From assembly GCF_003002065.1 (NCBI RefSeq), contig NZ_PVZG01000004.1:124001-188000 (forward strand): DNA of 64,000 nucleotides. Direction: 5' to 3'. The stretch's first letter is position 1. The number at the start of each line of letters is the position of its first letter. The notes below the pieces were generated by a model, which ran no database searches, was not told the DNA's origin, and worked only from the letters and a program-made list of their open reading frames with translations. Shown one piece after another: positions 1 to 9,680 of the stretch. Position numbers and translations under genes: made by a program. Origin of the DNA: Pseudosporangium ferrugineum (GTDB lineage Bacteria > Actinomycetota > Actinomycetes > Mycobacteriales > Micromonosporaceae).

Positions 1-1
1 C

Positions 2-229
2 GACCGGGACGAGCGCGACAACGTCGCCGCCGCGCCCGTCGCCGTGCCGACGATGCTGATGACCGGCGAGGGCCAGCTGGCGTTCACCCGGTCCACGCTG
101 GCGCCCCGGATGACCCGCATCGTCCGCGCCGTCGAGGTGCCGAAGGCGGGCCACTGGCTGCCCGAGGAGAACCCGGCGTTCGTCACCGGCCACCTGCTCG
201 CGTTCTTCGCCGGCGGAGCGACCCGGTGA
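2..229 (+). CDS. Alpha/beta hydrolase, C-terminal end (partial)
   Basis: Only the last 75 or so codons are present; the frame is open to the left edge, so the true start lies outside the window. The visible end has a conserved valine/proline strand (VAVPTMLMTGEGQ) followed about 35 residues later by KAGHWLPEENP, which matches the catalytic-histidine region of epoxide-hydrolase or haloalkane-dehalogenase-type alpha/beta hydrolases. The nucleophile elbow is not in view, so the substrate cannot be inferred. Its stop overlaps the GTG start of the methyltransferase gene (GTGA), suggesting translational coupling. Confidence 0.7.
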   Translation, partial: DRDERDNVAAAPVAVPTMLMTGEGQLAFTRSTLAPRMTRIVRAVEVPKAGHWLPEENPAFVTGHLLAFFAGGATR

Positions 230-858
230 CCGCCGGGCAGACGGCCGGCGCCTTCTGGGAGGGCCACTACCGCCGGCGGCGGGCCTGGGGAGGCCGTGCC
301 AATCCCCTGCTCATCGAGACCGCCGGGGAGCTGCCACCCGGCACGGCCCTGGATCTCGGCTGCGGCGCCGGCGGCGACACCATCTGGCTGGCCCGGCGCG
401 GCTGGCGGGTCACGGCCGTGGACATCTCGGCCACCGCGACGGCCGGGGTCGGCGCGTACGCCCGGGACCGGGGGCTCGGCGGCCTCGTGACCGCCGAGCC
501 GCACGACCTGGCCCGGAGCTTCCCCGCGGGCACCTTCGACCTCGTCTCGGCGCAGTACCTGCACACACCGTTCCCGCTGGACCGCGCGCGGGTTCTGCGG
601 AAAGCGGCGCACGCGCTGCGCCCCGGTGGTCTGCTTCTGGTCGTGGATCACGGCTCCACCGCACCCTGGTCGTGGGACCAGGACCCGGACACGCACTACC
701 CCACCCCGCAGGAGGTTGCCGCGGGCCTCGACCTCGATCCGGGGCGGTGGTCCGTGCGGCGTGCCGACATGCCGGGCCGCCGGGCGACGGGTCCGGGCGG
801 CAGGACCGCGATCGTGACCGACAACGTCCTGCTGATCCGGCGTGAGGACCGGCCATGA
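226..858 (+). CDS. Class I SAM-dependent methyltransferase
   Basis: The 210-residue protein is a compact Rossmann-fold methyltransferase. Motif I reads LDLGCGAGGDTIWLARRG at about residues 44-61, followed by the acidic end of strand 2 (VTAVDIS), with a motif-IV-like FDLVSAQY and a later LRPGGLLLVVDHG strand. This layout fits the small tellurite-resistance/UbiE-like methyltransferase group. The acceptor is unknown. The start is GTG and overlaps the preceding stop; the 3' end overlaps the next ATG (ATGA), so three genes form one coupled unit. Confidence 0.85.
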   Translation: MTAGQTAGAFWEGHYRRRRAWGGRANPLLIETAGELPPGTALDLGCGAGGDTIWLARRGWRVTAVDISATATAGVGAYARDRGLGGLVTAEPHDLARSFPAGTFDLVSAQYLHTPFPLDRARVLRKAAHALRPGGLLLVVDHGSTAPWSWDQDPDTHYPTPQEVAAGLDLDPGRWSVRRADMPGRRATGPGGRTAIVTDNVLLIRREDRP

Positions 859-1343
859 CCGGGGCGCGGAGGAGGGACACCGGGCCGTCGTGGACCGGCG
901 ACGGCGAGAGAGCCACGCTGACGGGTTTCCTCGACCACCTGCGCGACGCCATCGCCGCCAAGGCCACCGGCGTGCCGGAACCGCAGGTGCGCACCGCGGG
1001 CGTGCCCAGCGGCACCAACCTGCTGGGCCTGGTCAAGCACCTCACCCACGTCGAGCGGTTCTACTTCCTCGGGGAGCCGATCACCGACCTGCGCCGCACC
1101 CTGCGGCCCAGGCGGGACGAGACGGCCGACGGGCTGCTCGCCGCGTACCGGGAGACGATCGCGGAGGCGAACGAGGTCATCGCGGGCTGGACGGACCTGA
1201 GCCTGCCCGCGCCCCGGCCCGGCGGCCGGGGTGCGGCCCCGCCGCGGCGCTGGGTGCTGGTGCACCTGATCGAGGAGACCGGGCGGCACGCCGGCCACGC
1301 CGACATCCTCCGGGAGCAGATCGACGGGGCCACCGGCCGCTGA
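855..1343 (+). CDS. DinB-like / DUF664 protein
   Basis: A 162-residue protein with the four-helix DinB/DUF664 pattern. Potential metal-ligand histidines occur in KHLTHVERFYF (about residue 57) and near the end in HLIEETGRHAGHADILRE. Proteins of this family bind a divalent metal through three histidines and include thiol-dependent S-transferases (mycothiol or bacillithiol) of actinomycetes and firmicutes. The typical GLVKHLTHVERFYF block and the terminal GRHAGHADILRE block are well preserved. The actual substrate cannot be read from the sequence. It is the last gene of the plus-strand unit starting before the window. Confidence 0.75.
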   Translation: MTGARRRDTGPSWTGDGERATLTGFLDHLRDAIAAKATGVPEPQVRTAGVPSGTNLLGLVKHLTHVERFYFLGEPITDLRRTLRPRRDETADGLLAAYRETIAEANEVIAGWTDLSLPAPRPGGRGAAPPRRWVLVHLIEETGRHAGHADILREQIDGATGR

Positions 1344-1348
1344 CCGGG

Positions 1349-1657
1349 TCAGCCGGCGGCCATCCGGATCAGGGCGTTGCCGCCCAGCAGCAGCACGTCC
1401 GCCCCGGCGACGAACGCCATCGACAGGTGGAACCGGCGCGCGCCGGCCTCCGGGTCGGCCTCGCGGAAGCCCTGCACCACGCTGACCAGAGCGGCCAGCA
1501 GCAGCGGCACGCCGCCGATCAGCAGCAGCCCGACCGCGCCGGGGGTCCTGTCCCGGGCCACCAGCAGGGCGATCATCACGGCCGGGAGGACGCCGAAGAA
1601 GAGCAGGGCGAGAACCGCGTACCACTTCAGGGGTCGCGTCGGATCCGTCGGCTGCAC
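1349..1657 (-). CDS. Small three-helix membrane protein
   Basis: A 102-residue protein without a recognised family. Three hydrophobic stretches are visible: WYAVLALLFFGVLPAVMIALLV, VGLLLIGGVPLLLAALVSVV, and FVAGADVLLLGGNALI. It should be an integral membrane protein with a short cytoplasmic N-terminus rich in Pro and Thr. It sits convergent to the DUF664 gene (5 bp apart) and divergent from the PPOX-like gene at 1724. No motif indicates a function. Confidence 0.7.
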   Translation of the reverse strand: MQPTDPTRPLKWYAVLALLFFGVLPAVMIALLVARDRTPGAVGLLLIGGVPLLLAALVSVVQGFREADPEAGARRFHLSMAFVAGADVLLLGGNALIRMAAG

Positions 1658-1723
1658 CCGGCGATCTTAGCGGCCGGGCCGGCTGCTCGCGCACGGTGGC
1701 GGGCACAGGGCAGGATCGGGTCC

Positions 1724-2293
1724 ATGAAGCTGCATGAGCGGATCGACGGGCGGTTGCGGGCCTTCATCGAGGAGCAGCCGATGTTCTTCGTGGCCACCGC
1801 GCCGACCGGGCCCGGCGGGCACGTCAACGTCTCGCCCAAGGGCATGGGCGGGACGTTCGCCGTGCTGGGCGAGCACCGGGTGGCCTATCTGGACTATCAC
1901 GGCAGCGGGGCGGAGACGATCGCGCACCTGGCGGAGAACGGGCGGATCACCCTGATGTTCTGCGCGTTCCAGGGCCCGCCGAACATCGTCCGGCTGCACG
2001 GCCGGGGCCGGGCGGTGCCGGTCAGCTCGCCGGAGCACGCCGACCTACTGGGGCTCTTCCCGGCGCCGCCGGACACGCACGGCGTGCGGGCGGTCATCGA
2101 CGTCGCGGTCGAGCGGGTCAGCGACTCGTGCGGGTACGCCGTGCCGCTGATGGCGTACGAGGGCGATCGCGACCTGCTGATCCGCGCGCACGAGCGGCGC
2201 ACCGCCGCCGACCTCGAGGAGTACCGCCGGGTGAAGAACGGCGTGAGCATCGACGGCCGGCCGATCTTCGCGGAGGCGGCGCCCGAGGGCTGA
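1724..2293 (+). CDS. Pyridoxamine 5'-phosphate oxidase-like (PPOX) flavoprotein
   Basis: A 189-residue single-domain split-barrel protein. The N-terminal block FFVATAPTGPGGHVNVSPKG and the following LDYHGSGAETIAHLAENGRITLMFCAF match the PPOX fold used by FMN- or F420-binding proteins. The ATG at 1724 is chosen because the conserved fold begins directly there; the open frame extends much further upstream but that part is antisense to the small membrane protein. Role: probably flavin-dependent redox or flavin binding; substrate unknown. Confidence 0.8.
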   Translation: MKLHERIDGRLRAFIEEQPMFFVATAPTGPGGHVNVSPKGMGGTFAVLGEHRVAYLDYHGSGAETIAHLAENGRITLMFCAFQGPPNIVRLHGRGRAVPVSSPEHADLLGLFPAPPDTHGVRAVIDVAVERVSDSCGYAVPLMAYEGDRDLLIRAHERRTAADLEEYRRVKNGVSIDGRPIFAEAAPEG

Positions 2294-2306
2294 GCCGCCC
2301 GTACGC

Positions 2307-3932
2307 TCAGATCCGGAAGGTCGCCACCAGCTCGCCGAGCTCGTCGGCCATCGACGCCAGCCCGCGCGCCGCCTGCTGGGTGTCGTTGGCGCCCTCGTGG
2401 GTCGAGTGCGCGGTCGAGGCCACGCCCGAGATGTTCTCCGCGATCCGGCGGGAGCCGCCCGCCACCTCGGTGACCGTGCGGCCGATCTCGGCGGTCGTCG
2501 CCGCCTGCTCCTCGACCGACGTGGCGATCGAGGCCTGGAACGTGGAGATCTGCCCGACCACGTCGGCGATCTCGCTGATCGCGGCGTTGGCGTCCTGCGT
2601 CGTCTGCTGGATGGCGAGGATCTTCGCGGTGATGTCCTCGGTCGCCTGGGCGGTCTCGGCGGCCAGGTTCTTGACCTCGCCGGCGACCACGGCGAACCCG
2701 CGGCCGGACTCCCCCGCCCGCGCGGCCTCGATGGTGGCGTTCAGCGCGAGCAGGTTGGTCTGCTTGGCGATGGACGTGATGGTGCTGACGATCTCGCCGA
2801 TCTCCTCGCTGGCCTCGGCCAGCCGGCCCACCGCGTCCGACGTGCTGCTCGCGGTGCGCACGCCCCGGTCCGCGATGCCGACCGCCGCCTCGCTGCTGCG
2901 GGCGATCTCGCCGATGGACGCGTCCACCTGCTCGGCCGCGGCCGCGATGCCCGCCACGTTGGCCGACACCTCGTCCGCCGCGGAGGACACCAGGCGGGCC
3001 TGCTGGCTGGTGCCTTCGGCGTTCCCGCCCATCCGCACGGAGAGCTCGGACAGCGAGCGCGCGGCCGCGGTCAGCCCTTCCGTACGGCCGGACACGTGCG
3101 ACAGCGCGTCACGCACGCCGCCCACCGCGCCGTTGAAGGCGCGGGACATCTCGGTGAGCTCGTCGCGGCCGTCGACGTCCAGCACCGCCGTCAGGTCCCG
3201 GTCGGCCAGCCGGCGCAGCGCCGCCACCACCCGCCGGGCGGGCACCGTCACGCTGCGGGTGAGCAGCAGCGCCAGCGCCACCGCCAGCAGCAGCGCCAGG
3301 CCGCATCCGGCCATCATGAGCCGCTGACCGCGGGTGCCCGCCTCGTTGGCGTCTTTCACGGCGACGGTGCTGCGCTCGGTCGTGGAGTCGGTCAGCTTCG
3401 TGGTCAGCTCGGTGACCTTCTGCACGCCCTCGATGTACGTGGTGTTGAGCAGGTTCATCGCGCTCTTCACACCCGCGTCGTTGTCCTGCTTCAGGAACGT
3501 GCCGATCTGCTCCTCCGCCTGCGAGACCGCGGCGAACTGCTGCTTGAGCTGGTCGAACGTCTGCCGCTCGGCGGTCGACAGGTATTGCGTCCGGACCTGC
3601 GAGAGCACCTGCGCCGCCGCCGTCTTGGCCTTGACCGCGTCGTCCCGGTTGCTGCCCGGACCCACCGCCTTGGCAGGGGACGTGTACTGCACGTTGGTGA
3701 AGTACGCGATCACCCAGCTGTTCATGTCCGAGTTCAGGAACTTGAGCTGCATCGACTGCCGGCTGAGCACCTGGATCGCCGCGGCGTCGGCCGCGGCCTG
3801 CTGCTGCCGGCGCTGCCCGGCCACGCCGATCGCGGTCACGGCCACGAGCAGGGCGCCGAGCAGCCCGAACGAGGCGAGCAGCCGTACGCTCAGCCGGGTA
3901 CCGCGCAACAAGCGAGTCATCGAGCCATCCAT
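2307..3932 (-). CDS. Methyl-accepting chemotaxis protein
   Basis: This 541-residue protein has the full chemoreceptor layout. A first membrane helix lies at about residues 15-35 ([22 protein letters not shown]). A helical extracytoplasmic sensor of about 150 residues follows, then a second membrane helix ([19 protein letters not shown]), a HAMP linker, and a long cytoplasmic coiled coil. The signalling-tip hairpin is well conserved ([20 protein letters not shown], then [15 protein letters not shown]). It would relay a periplasmic stimulus to CheA/CheW, none of which is in this window. The ATG at 3932 has a GAGGA-type ribosome site. The ligand is not evident. Confidence 0.95.
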   Translation of the reverse strand: MDGSMTRLLRGTRLSVRLLASFGLLGALLVAVTAIGVAGQRRQQQAAADAAAIQVLSRQSMQLKFLNSDMNSWVIAYFTNVQYTSPAKAVGPGSNRDDAVKAKTAAAQVLSQVRTQYLSTAERQTFDQLKQQFAAVSQAEEQIGTFLKQDNDAGVKSAMNLLNTTYIEGVQKVTELTTKLTDSTTERSTVAVKDANEAGTRGQRLMMAGCGLALLLAVALALLLTRSVTVPARRVVAALRRLADRDLTAVLDVDGRDELTEMSRAFNGAVGGVRDALSHVSGRTEGLTAAARSLSELSVRMGGNAEGTSQQARLVSSAADEVSANVAGIAAAAEQVDASIGEIARSSEAAVGIADRGVRTASSTSDAVGRLAEASEEIGEIVSTITSIAKQTNLLALNATIEAARAGESGRGFAVVAGEVKNLAAETAQATEDITAKILAIQQTTQDANAAISEIADVVGQISTFQASIATSVEEQAATTAEIGRTVTEVAGGSRRIAENISGVASTAHSTHEGANDTQQAARGLASMADELGELVATFRI

Positions 3933-3985
3933 CCCGTCCGGGTCATCCTCAGCCAAGATCGGTCGCTGCGGGGCCCTCCTTAGGA

Positions 3986-5743
3986 TCAGCGCGCCGGGGC
4001 TCGGGACCACGCGGCCCACAGCGCGGCGTAGTGGCCCCCGAGGGCGACCAGCTCCTCGTGCGTGCCGGCCTCGGTGATCCGCCCGCGGTCGAGGACGGCG
4101 ATGCGGTCGCAGGCGCGGGCCTGGGTGAGCCGGTGCGCCACCACGATCGCGGTGCGGCCCTCCACCAGGGCGGACGCCGCCGTCTCGAGGTCGCGGGCGC
4201 CCGCGCTGCCGGCCTCGGCGGTCGCCTCGTCCAGCACGACCACGGGCGGGTCGCGCAGCAGCAGCCGGGCCAGCGCGAGCTGCTGGATCCGGGCGGCGCT
4301 CAGCGGGTGGTGCCCCGGCCCGACCGGCGTGTCCAGGCCCCGCGGCAGGGCCCGCACCCAGGTGGCCGCGCCGACGGCGGCGAGGGCGGCGAGGATCCGG
4401 TCGTCGTCGCTGCCCGGCGCCGCGTAGGTGAGGTCGTCGCGCAGCGCTCCGGTGAAGACGTACGTCTCCTGGGAGACGACGCCGACCCAGTCGCGCAGCA
4501 CCGCCGCGTCCAGCTCCGCGATGTCCACGGCACCGTGCGGGCCGGTCAGCGTCACCCGGCCGGCGGTGGCGCCGAACGTGCCGGCGAGCAGGTTCGCCAG
4601 CGTCGTCTTGCCGGCCCCGCTGCTGCCCACCAGGGCCAGGGAGGTGCCGGCCGGCACGTCGAGGTCGAGGCCGCGCAGCACGTCGGGGCCGCCGGCGTAC
4701 GCGTGCCGCACCCCGCTCGCGCCGACCGAGACCGATCCCGGGGCCGGCGGCGGCGTCCGCAGTCCCGGGGCCGGCGGCGGCACGAGCAGGACGCCGGCCG
4801 TCCGGGCCAGGGAGGCCTGGGCGCGCTGCACCTCGTCGAACGACAGCAGCAGCGTGCCCAGCGGGGTGAACAGGCGGTGGAACAGCAACGCCGCGGCGGT
4901 GACCGCGCCCACGGTGACGAGCCCCCCGCGGACCAGCCCGTATCCGGTCAGCAGGACGGCGGACAGCCCGGCGGCCTCGGCGGCGTTCATGCTCTTGCTG
5001 AACCACAGGTAGCTACGGGCCGCCCGCAGCGCCGCGTGCACCGTCTCGCGCGACGCGGCGGCGAGCCGGCGGGTCTGGAGCGCCGCCATCGCGTACGCGC
5101 GCACCGTCGCCCGCCCGTGCAGCGACTCCAGCAGGATCCGGCCCCGCTCGGCGGCGAGCCGGCGTTCCGTGGCGTAGAGGCGCGCGGCCCGCGGCAGGTA
5201 CGCGCGCAGGCTCAGGGCGTACACGGGAAAGACGGTGAGGAACGCGAGCGCGAGCCGCCGGTCGAGGGCGAGGAAACCCGCGGTCGAGACGACCACGGTG
5301 ACCAGCGCGCGCAGCACCTCGGCCAGCAGCGGGACGGCGGCGACGACGTTCTCGAGGTCCTCGGTGACCCGCGACGCCACCTCGCCGCCGCCCGCGTTCT
5401 CCAGCACCGCCGGCCGCAGGGTGAGGGTCCGCTCGACGACGCGTTCGCGCAGGCCGGCGGCCACCCTCGCGCCGAGGCGCTCGATGCCGCGCAGGGCCAG
5501 GGCCGCACCGCCCGCGCCGGCCAGGATCGTGGTCCCGGTCGCGAGGACCAGGCCGCCCGGGTACGCGTGCCCGCCCGCCACCGCGTCCACGAGCCGCCCG
5601 AGCAGCAGCGGTACGGCCACCGCCGCGCCCGCCCCCAGCACGGTCCAGGCGAGGGCGAGCAGCGCCGCGGCGCGATGCGGGCGTACGGCGGCGGCCAGCA
5701 CCGTGAGGCTCTGCCGGCCGGTGGCGATGGGCAGGGCGGTCAT
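3986..5743 (-). CDS. ABC exporter half-transporter B (functional Walker A, degenerate signature)
   Basis: A 585-residue type IV ABC exporter: six membrane helices followed by an ATPase domain. The Walker A loop is intact (GSSGAGKTT), Walker B reads VVVLDEAT with the catalytic Glu, and the H-loop His is present (VAHRL). The ABC signature is degenerate: where LSGGQ is expected it reads [15 protein letters not shown]. The ATG at 5743 overlaps the stop of the partner gene (ATGA), so the two proteins are translated together and should form a heterodimer. With its partner it would build only one competent ATP site. The substrate is unknown; the divergent RiPP operon makes peptide export a reasonable guess. 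Confidence 0.9.
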   Translation of the reverse strand: MTALPIATGRQSLTVLAAAVRPHRAAALLALAWTVLGAGAAVAVPLLLGRLVDAVAGGHAYPGGLVLATGTTILAGAGGAALALRGIERLGARVAAGLRERVVERTLTLRPAVLENAGGGEVASRVTEDLENVVAAVPLLAEVLRALVTVVVSTAGFLALDRRLALAFLTVFPVYALSLRAYLPRAARLYATERRLAAERGRILLESLHGRATVRAYAMAALQTRRLAAASRETVHAALRAARSYLWFSKSMNAAEAAGLSAVLLTGYGLVRGGLVTVGAVTAAALLFHRLFTPLGTLLLSFDEVQRAQASLARTAGVLLVPPPAPGLRTPPPAPGSVSVGASGVRHAYAGGPDVLRGLDLDVPAGTSLALVGSSGAGKTTLANLLAGTFGATAGRVTLTGPHGAVDIAELDAAVLRDWVGVVSQETYVFTGALRDDLTYAAPGSDDDRILAALAAVGAATWVRALPRGLDTPVGPGHHPLSAARIQQLALARLLLRDPPVVVLDEATAEAGSAGARDLETAASALVEGRTAIVVAHRLTQARACDRIAVLDRGRITEAGTHEELVALGGHYAALWAAWSRAPAR

Positions 5744-7260
5744 CGCAGCACCGCCGCGGCGTAGCCGGGATCGGCGCACAGCTCGTCATGGGTGGCCACG
5801 ACCGCCGGCCGCGCCCCGGCGAGGAACGCCACCCGGTCGCAGCGGGCGAGCAGTGCCGGCGAGGTGCTGATCACGACGGTCGCTCCCCCGTCGCGGCGTC
5901 GCAGCGCGGCGAGCCCGGCCGCGGCCGCGTCCTCGGTGACGGCGTCGACCGCGGTCAGCGGATCCTGGAGGACCAGGACGGCGGGCCGCGCGGCCAGCGC
6001 CCGGGCGAGGGCGACCCGCTGCCGCTGCCCGCCGGAGAGGTTGGCGCCGCCGTCCAGCAGCGCGTCGCCGACGTCCCGAGCCCGCGCCGCGGCCAGCGCC
6101 CGCGCGGTGTCCTCCGGTGCGGTGTCCCGGCCGGTGTCGAGAACCTCGGGCAGCGTACGGCCGAGCAGGTGCACGGCGTGCGGCTCGACCAGCACGTCGC
6201 GGCCCGCGCCGAACGACGCGGCGAGCGCGTCCGCGCGGGCCGGGTCGGTGGCTACCACGCCGAGCAGCTCGTCCGGACCGGGCGCGCCGACGTCGCCGGG
6301 CGGCGGGACGGCCGGTGCCGCCGCGTCGTGACCCGGGTCGAGCAGGACGGCCAGCCGGGCGGCGCTCGCCCGGGAGATCGCCGCCTGCTTGACGCCCGTC
6401 ATGATCCGTTCGACCGGCTCCCCCGCGAACGACGCCATCGCGACCACCGTGACCAGGTCGCCGACGCCGATCCGCCCGGACGCCGTCAACGCGGCGGCCA
6501 CGGCCACGGTGCCGGCGAGCACCAGGCCGGTGGCGAGGCCGCCGGCGCCGTCGGCCGCGGCCGCCGCGCTCGCCCCGCGCAGCGCCGCGTCCCGCGAGGT
6601 GCGGCTCGTACGGCGGAAGCGGCGGACGGCCTCGGGCACCCCGCCGAAGCCGCGCAGCGGCCGCAGGCCGTGGACGAGTTCGGCGGCGAACGCGGCGGCG
6701 AGGCCGGAGGCGTGCTGGCGCGCCGCGATCCGGCGTTCGAGCCAGGGGCTGAGCCGGTTGACGGCCAGGGTGATCGCCGGGACGCCGCACACCATGCCGA
6801 GCCCCAGCCGGGCGTCGACGGACAGCAGCACGGCCACGGTGACGAGCAGGCCGGCGGCCCCGGAGATCAGGTGCACCACCGCCCGGAGGATCTCGGCGGC
6901 GGCCCTGGCGTCCGAGACCAGGGTCGCGGCCAGGTCGCCGGCGCGCCGCCCGGTGCCGGTGCCGTCCAGGACGTGACCGCCGGCCCGGACCCGCAGCTCG
7001 TGCGCCTCGCGGGTGGTGGCCGAGGTCAGCTGCCAGAAGTTGGTGCCGCCACCGGCGGCGAGCAGCGTGAACAGGACCAGGATGCCGCCGACGGCCAGCA
7101 GGATCGCGGCCGGTGGGCCGCCGTCCACCGCGTGGTCGACGGCGAGGCCGATGGCGAGCGGGACGAGGGCCTCGCAGACCTGGTGACCGGCCGACGCCGC
7201 GGCGGCGATCGCGAGCGGGCGGGCCCGGCGGCGCAGGACGCCGGTGAGTACGGGGTGCAT
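5740..7260 (-). CDS. ABC exporter half-transporter A (no Walker A, canonical signature)
   Basis: A 506-residue partner of the next gene, with an N-terminal membrane domain and a shortened ATPase domain. No GxxGxGK[S/T] Walker A is present between the membrane domain and the signature; the region instead reads DELLGVVATDPARADALAASF. The ABC signature is perfect (LSGGQRQRVALARAL), and Walker B reads VLVLQDP with Asp in place of the catalytic Glu. It therefore donates a signature motif but cannot bind ATP in its own P-loop. It lies 12 bp downstream of the ArsR gene, making a regulator-transporter operon. Confidence 0.9.
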   Translation of the reverse strand: MHPVLTGVLRRRARPLAIAAAASAGHQVCEALVPLAIGLAVDHAVDGGPPAAILLAVGGILVLFTLLAAGGGTNFWQLTSATTREAHELRVRAGGHVLDGTGTGRRAGDLAATLVSDARAAAEILRAVVHLISGAAGLLVTVAVLLSVDARLGLGMVCGVPAITLAVNRLSPWLERRIAARQHASGLAAAFAAELVHGLRPLRGFGGVPEAVRRFRRTSRTSRDAALRGASAAAAADGAGGLATGLVLAGTVAVAAALTASGRIGVGDLVTVVAMASFAGEPVERIMTGVKQAAISRASAARLAVLLDPGHDAAAPAVPPPGDVGAPGPDELLGVVATDPARADALAASFGAGRDVLVEPHAVHLLGRTLPEVLDTGRDTAPEDTARALAAARARDVGDALLDGGANLSGGQRQRVALARALAARPAVLVLQDPLTAVDAVTEDAAAAGLAALRRRDGGATVVISTSPALLARCDRVAFLAGARPAVVATHDELCADPGYAAAVLR

Positions 7261-7272
7261 GGCCCAGGGACG

Positions 7273-8325
7273 TTAGGAAGCGGCGGCCGCGGAGTCCCGT
7301 CCTTCGGTGGAAGCCGAATCCTCGGCGAACAGCGCGACCAGCGAGTCGCCGGCGGGCGTGCGGGCGTACAGGACCCGGCGGCCGGTGCGGGCGCGGGACA
7401 CCGAGCCGGTCTCCACCAGCGCACCGAGGTGCTCGGAGATCGTGCTGGCGGCGAGGCCGAGGGCGGCGGCGAGGCCGGTCGTGGTCGACGGTTCGGTCAG
7501 CGATCGCAGCACGGCGGCGCGGCCGGGCCCGATCAGCCGGTCGAGGCGGTCCCGGCCGGCCGGGGCGGGCGCCGGGCTCCCGGCGAGAACGGCCGACCCG
7601 CGCGCCTGGTACGCCACCATGAGGATCTCGGGATGGTCGGTCGACACGGTCATCGTGTCCTGCATCAGCAGCACGGGTACCAGCAGCAGCCGCTGGTCGC
7701 GGGCGTTGAGCACCGAGTCGCGCGGCTTCGGCAGCGACAGCACGGGCCGGTCCCAGCTGGCGGGCGTACGCAGGCTGTCGAGCAGCGACTCGGGGCCGGC
7801 CGTCGCGAGGGTCCGGGCGCGCAGCAGCTGCTCCTCGTCCAGCGCGGCGCGCATCGCCGGCCAGTACGGGGCGAGGGCCAGCTCCCAGAACGCCTCGAGG
7901 GCGTCCGCGAGCAGCCCGAACGCCCGCTCCCCGCGGTCGGCGTACGGCTCGAGGAACGCGGGCAGCCCTTCCGGGTAGTGCTTGGCGAACTGTTCCGCCG
8001 CGAGCGCCGGGGGTGTGCGGCGTACGGCCTCCAGCTGCTCGCTCAGGGCCGGGCGGGCCCCGAGGGGCACGGGGGTGAACACGTCGGGGGTCGGGCGGCC
8101 GTGGTCGGTGCCGTAGAGCTGGGCGTACACGCGCAGCGGCGCCGTCTCCGGGACCGTGCGCAGCACCTCGCGCGCCCGCTCCACCCAGTCCGTGTACGGC
8201 CACGGCGCCCGGTCCCGGTCCCGCTGCCGGTGCACCAGGTCGAGCCCGGCGACGGCCTCGCTCAGGGGGCTGACCGCGATCCGCGTACGGTCGATCGTCG
8301 CGTCGCTGAACCGGATGCGGATCAC
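7273..8325 (-). CDS. ArsR-type winged-helix transcriptional regulator
   Basis: A 350-residue regulator. The first 230 or so residues form a large effector-type domain of unknown ligand. The C-terminal part carries a winged helix typical of ArsR proteins (LRSLTEPSTTTGLAAALGL, then ASTISEHLGALVETGSVSR) with a wing RTGRRVLYARTP. The metal-binding CxC motif of classical ArsR is absent, so it probably senses a small molecule rather than a metal. It is first in a minus-strand operon with the ABC exporter and faces the RiPP operon across 371 bp, so it could control either or both. Confidence 0.85.
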   Translation of the reverse strand: MIRIRFSDATIDRTRIAVSPLSEAVAGLDLVHRQRDRDRAPWPYTDWVERAREVLRTVPETAPLRVYAQLYGTDHGRPTPDVFTPVPLGARPALSEQLEAVRRTPPALAAEQFAKHYPEGLPAFLEPYADRGERAFGLLADALEAFWELALAPYWPAMRAALDEEQLLRARTLATAGPESLLDSLRTPASWDRPVLSLPKPRDSVLNARDQRLLLVPVLLMQDTMTVSTDHPEILMVAYQARGSAVLAGSPAPAPAGRDRLDRLIGPGRAAVLRSLTEPSTTTGLAAALGLAASTISEHLGALVETGSVSRARTGRRVLYARTPAGDSLVALFAEDSASTEGRDSAAAAS

Positions 8326-8696
8326 GGGCCGATGCTAATACTTCGACTTTCGGTGACAGATTGACCACTCTGCGTGGAGATCCCGCCGCACCGGGCGATT
8401 TTGTTCGGCGTCCGCCGCGCGTCCGCGTCAAGCGGGGTGGGCAGCGCAAACGCCGGAATTGCGGCCGATTATCGGCGGGGCGGGCCGAGGTATCGACGGC
8501 CGGAGATGTTGCGATTGCCCTCCGTAGCTCCATACGATGGCGACAACGGGGCTTACACGGGGGTTCCTGATCAAGTACGGCCGACGGCTGTCGTCCGCCT
8601 TCGCGGCGACGGCGGGCGCATTGCGGCGTGCTTTGTCAGACGATTCTCGTGCGATGTCCTGCATCCTGAAACCTATCGTCAAGGGATGTGGCATCC
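8326..8696. other. 371-bp divergent intergenic region
   Basis: This region separates the ArsR gene (minus strand) from the RiPP operon (plus strand). It is less GC-rich than its surroundings and has no convincing gene; an open frame from 8374 to 8700 on the plus strand has no coding character. A plus-strand promoter-like pair is listed separately. It should contain the control sites of both transcription units. Confidence 0.6.
8509..8538 (+). promoter_or_regulatory. Candidate promoter of the RiPP operon
   Basis: A TTGCGA hexamer (8509-8514) is followed after 18 bp by TACGAT (8533-8538), close to actinomycete housekeeping-sigma promoters. It would give a leader of roughly 150 nt before the first gene. 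The call rests only on hexamer similarity and location. Confidence 0.35.
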
Positions 8697-9680
8697 GTGA
8701 ATGAAATCGCGATCGCCGGCGGCGTGACAACGGAATCCGTTTCCGAGGCCGAGGCCGCCGGCATGCGCCGGTCGGCGCGGGAACAGATCATCGGCCGGTT
8801 TCCCCGGCCGCTCGACCGGCAGGACACGCGCGACCATTTCCGGCTGGCCGCCCGCCACGAGACGATCTTGCCGGAGCGGGTCCGCGACGCCCTGGCCCGG
8901 CTGCGCGACGGCGCCACCGACGCGGTCGTCCTGCACGGCCTGCCGGCCGACGACCGCACCGGCCCGGACGCGCCGCCGCTGCTCGGCTGGACCTGGCTGG
9001 CCATGGTGACCAGGCAACTCGGCCACGAGTTCGGCTATCGCGCGGAGAAGAACGGCGACCTCGTGCACGACGTACGGCCACGGCCGGACGGCGCGGCGAC
9101 GCAGTCGAACGCCTCCTCGGCGGTCGACCTCTCGCTGCACACCGAGGTCGCGTTCCACGACGTCCGGCCCGACTTCGTCGTCCTCTACGGCGTGCGCAGC
9201 CCGCAGCCGCGGCCGGCCACCCGCCTGGTGCACATCGCCGACGCGGTGCGGGAATGCCGCCCGGAAACGGTACGCAGACTCCGCGAACCGCGTTTCCGGA
9301 TCGCCGCACCGGAAAGCTTCTCACCGGCCGGGCGGGCGGCCACCGAAGGGGTCGGCCCCATCGGCGGATCACCCGGCTGGCCCACCGTCCGCTGGCACAG
9401 TTCCATTACCGGTTCAACGGCGCAGGATCGGGCCGCCATCGCCGATTTCCTCGATTGCGCGGAACGGGTCGCCCATCGCGTACGGCTGGGTCCCGGCAGT
9501 TTGGTGGTCTTTTCCAATAATCGTTGTCTGCACGGCCGGGATTCGTTCACCGCGCAATACGACGCCAGTGACCGGTGGCTGCTGCGCACCTATGTCCTGC
9601 GCGACGTCACCCGGCTGATGACGCGGTACGGGCCGGCCCCGGACGGCGACGGCATCCGCACCCTCGCCGAGGCCGCCTGA
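8697..9680 (+). CDS. Fe(II)/2-oxoglutarate oxygenase, clavaminate synthase/VioC-like
   Basis: A roughly 327-residue member of the TauD/clavaminate-synthase fold. The iron-binding facial triad is visible: LHTEVAFHDVRPDFVVLY supplies the HxE pair and CLHGRDSF the distal His, followed by the 2-oxoglutarate-binding Arg in RWLLRTYV. The HxE rather than HxD form is typical of the AsnO/VioC/clavaminate group, which hydroxylates, desaturates or cyclises amino-acid-like substrates. GTG 8697 is preferred because AAGGGA lies 10 nt upstream; GTG 8688 is possible. First gene of the RiPP operon and coupled to the next by ATGA. Inference: oxidises the peptide product or a building block. Confidence 0.85.
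   Translation: MNEIAIAGGVTTESVSEAEAAGMRRSAREQIIGRFPRPLDRQDTRDHFRLAARHETILPERVRDALARLRDGATDAVVLHGLPADDRTGPDAPPLLGWTWLAMVTRQLGHEFGYRAEKNGDLVHDVRPRPDGAATQSNASSAVDLSLHTEVAFHDVRPDFVVLYGVRSPQPRPATRLVHIADAVRECRPETVRRLREPRFRIAAPESFSPAGRAATEGVGPIGGSPGWPTVRWHSSITGSTAQDRAAIADFLDCAERVAHRVRLGPGSLVVFSNNRCLHGRDSFTAQYDASDRWLLRTYVLRDVTRLMTRYGPAPDGDGIRTLAEAA

Noticed and set aside
2307..5006. 899-codon reading of the chemoreceptor frame
   Set aside because: Only the part from 3932 has receptor sequence; the upstream part is antisense-frame noise inside the ABC transporter gene.
8374..8700. 108-codon plus-strand frame before the RiPP operon
   Set aside because: No ribosome site, no recognisable domain and an atypical composition; the space is better explained as a promoter region.
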